Shown: piece after piece, positions 61,963-64,000 of the stretch | How the letters are laid out: each line of letters opens with the position of its first letter | Numbering within the stretch: position 1 is the first letter of the stretch | NCBI GenBank assembly: GCA_030068075.1 | Contig: CM057826.1 | Coordinates: 69,413,312-69,477,311, forward strand | Source: Paguma larvata | Taxonomy: Eukaryota; Chordata; Mammalia; Carnivora; Viverridae | Length of the DNA stretch: 64,000 nucleotides | Direction: 5' to 3' | Notes under the pieces: generated by a model | Seen by the model: the letters and a program-made list of their open reading frames with translations, nothing else | What the model was told of the DNA's origin: nothing | Databases searched by the model: none | Program-made: the position numbers and the translations under genes

Positions 61963-62171
61963 ATTTTTTTTTTTTTTAATGTTTGTATATTTTTTAAAGA
62001 GAGAGACAGAGTGCAAGTGGGGAAGGGGCAGAGAGGGAGGGAGACATAGAATCCAAAGCCGGCTTCAGGGCTTCAGCACAGAGCCTGACCCCTGGTTTGA
62101 GTTCATGAACCTTGAGATCATGACCTGAGCCGAAGTTGGAGGCTTAACTGACTGAGCCATCCAGGCGCCCC
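61963..62171 (-). mobile_element. SINEC_Fc-like SINE, diverged
   Basis: T-run (61964-61977), 'aatgtttgtatattttttaa', GA-rich tract, 'aaagccggcttcagggcttc', 'aaccttgagatcatgacctg' and 'gagccatccaggcgcccc'. A short deletion removes part of the segment between the body and the B-box. No clear target-site duplication. Confidence 0.92.
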
Positions 62172-62839
62172 TGTACTAAGCTTTTTATACAGATTTTATA
62201 TGTGTAAATCACACATGTTTTAGAATTAGTATTTGTCCATTATTATTACCTGGTGAGCATTCAAACCATTCAGTTCAAATAGCTACAAGGAAAAGACAAT
62301 CATTCCAGTCCTTATTAAAGCACATTAAAAAAAAATGCAATTCTTAGCCTCCAGCAACATTTCTCAGTACCTTAATTTTCACACTTCTCTGAAACTTTTT
62401 ATTCACTGATAACATCCTAATTTCTCTCCCCCGAACTGCCTTCTATTTATTCTATTTGCTTTCATCTTTTTTTCTCCTCAGAATTTAGTAATTTAGATTG
62501 GCTTAATCTCTTCATCTAAGTAATTTTCTTTCTCTTCAAGGGTTAATGACTCTGCCTTTTCGTGTTTGTCATATTATACTCTACAAATTCAGGATTTGTC
62601 TGACAAAGATACACAAATTGGAAGAGAGAGGAGGGGGTATGTGAAAAAGAGACAGCATTCTATTTCTGAACCCTAAGTAACTGTAGGCTTTCTTAATACT
62701 TTTCTGTAACTTACCAGAAACAAAAGCTAAAAGATAAAAAGCTGCTTGCCCTCAGACTCACCAGGACGACACCAAGAGTCATCCAGAGCTCTTTGATTAA
62801 AAAAATTAGAAGCATACTTTTACTGCCCACTTGAAATGG
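62172..62839. other. Unique DNA
   Basis: Nothing recognised. Confidence 0.5.
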
Positions 62840-63245
62840 TATTCATTCAATACATCTACTGTGTCCCAGGGACACAGGATTTAACAGAAAACTATATAAA
62901 TATCTGATTTTCTATTGGGGTACACAAAATAAAGAGTAAAAATAGCAAAATGTATAACATTTACAAGTACTACAAAATATAGAAGGATGCAGAAGAAAAT
63001 AAGGGAGCATCTGCGGCGTGCGGGCTAGGTGAAGAGAATAAGGTTTTAAATTAATCTTTTGAAGTCATCCATATGGGAAGGGGACATTTAAGCAGGGACT
63101 TGAAGGCAGTGAGAGAGCAAACCAGAAAGATAATGCCAGGAGGGTCATTACTGGTAATGGAATTGTCAGTGCAAAGGCACTAAGTGGTTCTGGCTGTTCA
63201 GAAAACAGCAAAGAGGCTACCATGGCTAGAGTGGAGTAAGCCAAG
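62840..63245 (-). mobile_element. L2 LINE 3' region, reverse orientation
   Basis: 'ttcattcaatacatctactg', 'tgtcccagggacacagga', then 'gggacatttaagcagggact', 'tgaaggcagtgagagagcaa' and 'agtgcaaaggcactaagtgg' match in order the reverse of the L2 3' region (attgagcacctactgtgtgcc, gacatttgagcaaagacctg, aaggaggtgagggagc, agtgcaaaggccctgag). The minus-strand ORF here is incidental. Confidence 0.7.
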
Positions 63246-64000
63246 AAAAGCATAAGTTATAGAAATGTATGAAATATTTTGTGTGTTTGTGTATTTTCCT
63301 AAGTTAATGGCACATCATTAAGTCCTCCAAAGAGTCTTTGAGTCCAAAAAGCTAAATGTCACTGCCTTGAAGGAAAGCGTATTGGTAGAGGATTGGGGTA
63401 CTCATCTTATGCACATTAGCTGCTAAATTAGTGTATTATTTGCTCCCTGAAATTCTTTACTCTTATTTCTAAGATCCACTACTCCTGGATCTCCTCCAGC
63501 TCTTGGAATTTGCAATTTATTCCCATCATGAGCTCATATTTCTCAGCCTAAGTGGTTGGAAAATGTTCATTGAAAAACTAAAGGAAAGAGAAACGAATGA
63601 ATCAAATATTTGGAACCTGTGTATTTAGCAACAAAACAGAATATTGAGTTACATGAACCTAGCAGAGAATTGATCCATATATTGACTTTGAACACTTGTC
63701 ACAAGCTTTCTGAGACTGACATTTAAGAGAGGCAGGCTTTCTTTATTCACAAGGTTTTGTCCTTATCAAGAGTTAACTCACCAGACTGGCATTCCTGAGT
63801 TAAGGTTTCAGTTGTCCTTGACTTTTAAAATGAAATGTTTGTAATAAAGTATCTACCTGAAAGGTGTATTTTGTCTTGGGAAATTATAATTCAATATATT
63901 TTAGATTTAGCTCTTGTTCCCTCTTACATGAGTACCCATTTGACATAGTTCTTCTGGAACTCATTGCAAGGAAAGTATTTGTTTTACACATTAACTTTCA
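63246..64000. other. Unique DNA to the window edge
   Basis: Nothing recognised. Confidence 0.5.

Noticed and set aside
1..64000. CRISPR array, prophage, operon or toxin-antitoxin style system
   Set aside because: No regularly spaced short direct repeats, no tightly packed ORFs with ribosome-binding sites, and the repeat content is mammalian throughout.

Overview
This window is mammalian nuclear DNA, almost certainly from a cat-family (felid) carnivore. The evidence is the interspersed repeats. At least 17 full or partial tRNA-Lys-derived carnivore SINEs are present on both strands, most with the head GGGGCGCCTGGGTGGCTCAG, a Pol III B-box, a pyrimidine-rich body and an AAAAATAAATA-type tail, which is the form typical of felids (SINEC_Fc-like). 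Carnivore-type L1 3' ends and ancient placental repeats (MIR, L2, MER5, MLT1-like LTR, L1M) are also present. The DNA is AT-rich and CpG-poor throughout, as expected for a gene desert or a long intron.

I found no protein-coding gene. The longest open frames (about 110-145 codons) show no conserved domain I recognise, often sit inside repeats, or are mirrored by equally long antisense frames. No rRNA gene, functional tRNA gene, CRISPR array or prokaryote-style operon is present.

Layout. 1-2130: an old L1 (ORF2 end plus 3' UTR) carrying two later SINE insertions. 2131-6590: mostly unique DNA with an MLT1-like LTR (about 4135-4613) followed by an unexplained CpG-dense patch. 6590-7820: an old L1 and a SINE with a perfect 18-bp target-site duplication. 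7832-19090: unique DNA with six SINEs, a MIR and simple repeats. 19440-21780: two L1 3' ends in opposite orientation. 22790-27560: L2-like sequence and the most distinctive structure here, a near-identical direct tandem duplication of about 1683 bp (23938-27304). 27561-33000: unique DNA, two SINEs, a MIR and a stop-poor stretch with an exon-like segment. 33030-34070: two opposed MER5-like fragments, one split by a short L1 copy with an internal 5' inversion and a perfect 16-bp target-site duplication. 34071-47379: largely unique, with a SINE inserted into another SINE (40405-40838) and an 81-bp exon-like segment at 38873. 47380-51345: stacked sense L1 fragments interrupted by an LTR-like insert and a SINE. 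51346-64000: unique DNA with a MIR split by a SINE, a large TA/TG microsatellite, an L1ME-like fragment, a SINE and an L2 fragment.

No genes act together here. The window records successive transposon insertions plus one recent local duplication. I see no support for a novel multi-gene system. The best leads are the tandem duplication, the inverted L1 and a few cryptic exon or structured-element candidates. All repeat family names come from recalled consensus features, not from a database search; edges of old repeats are approximate.
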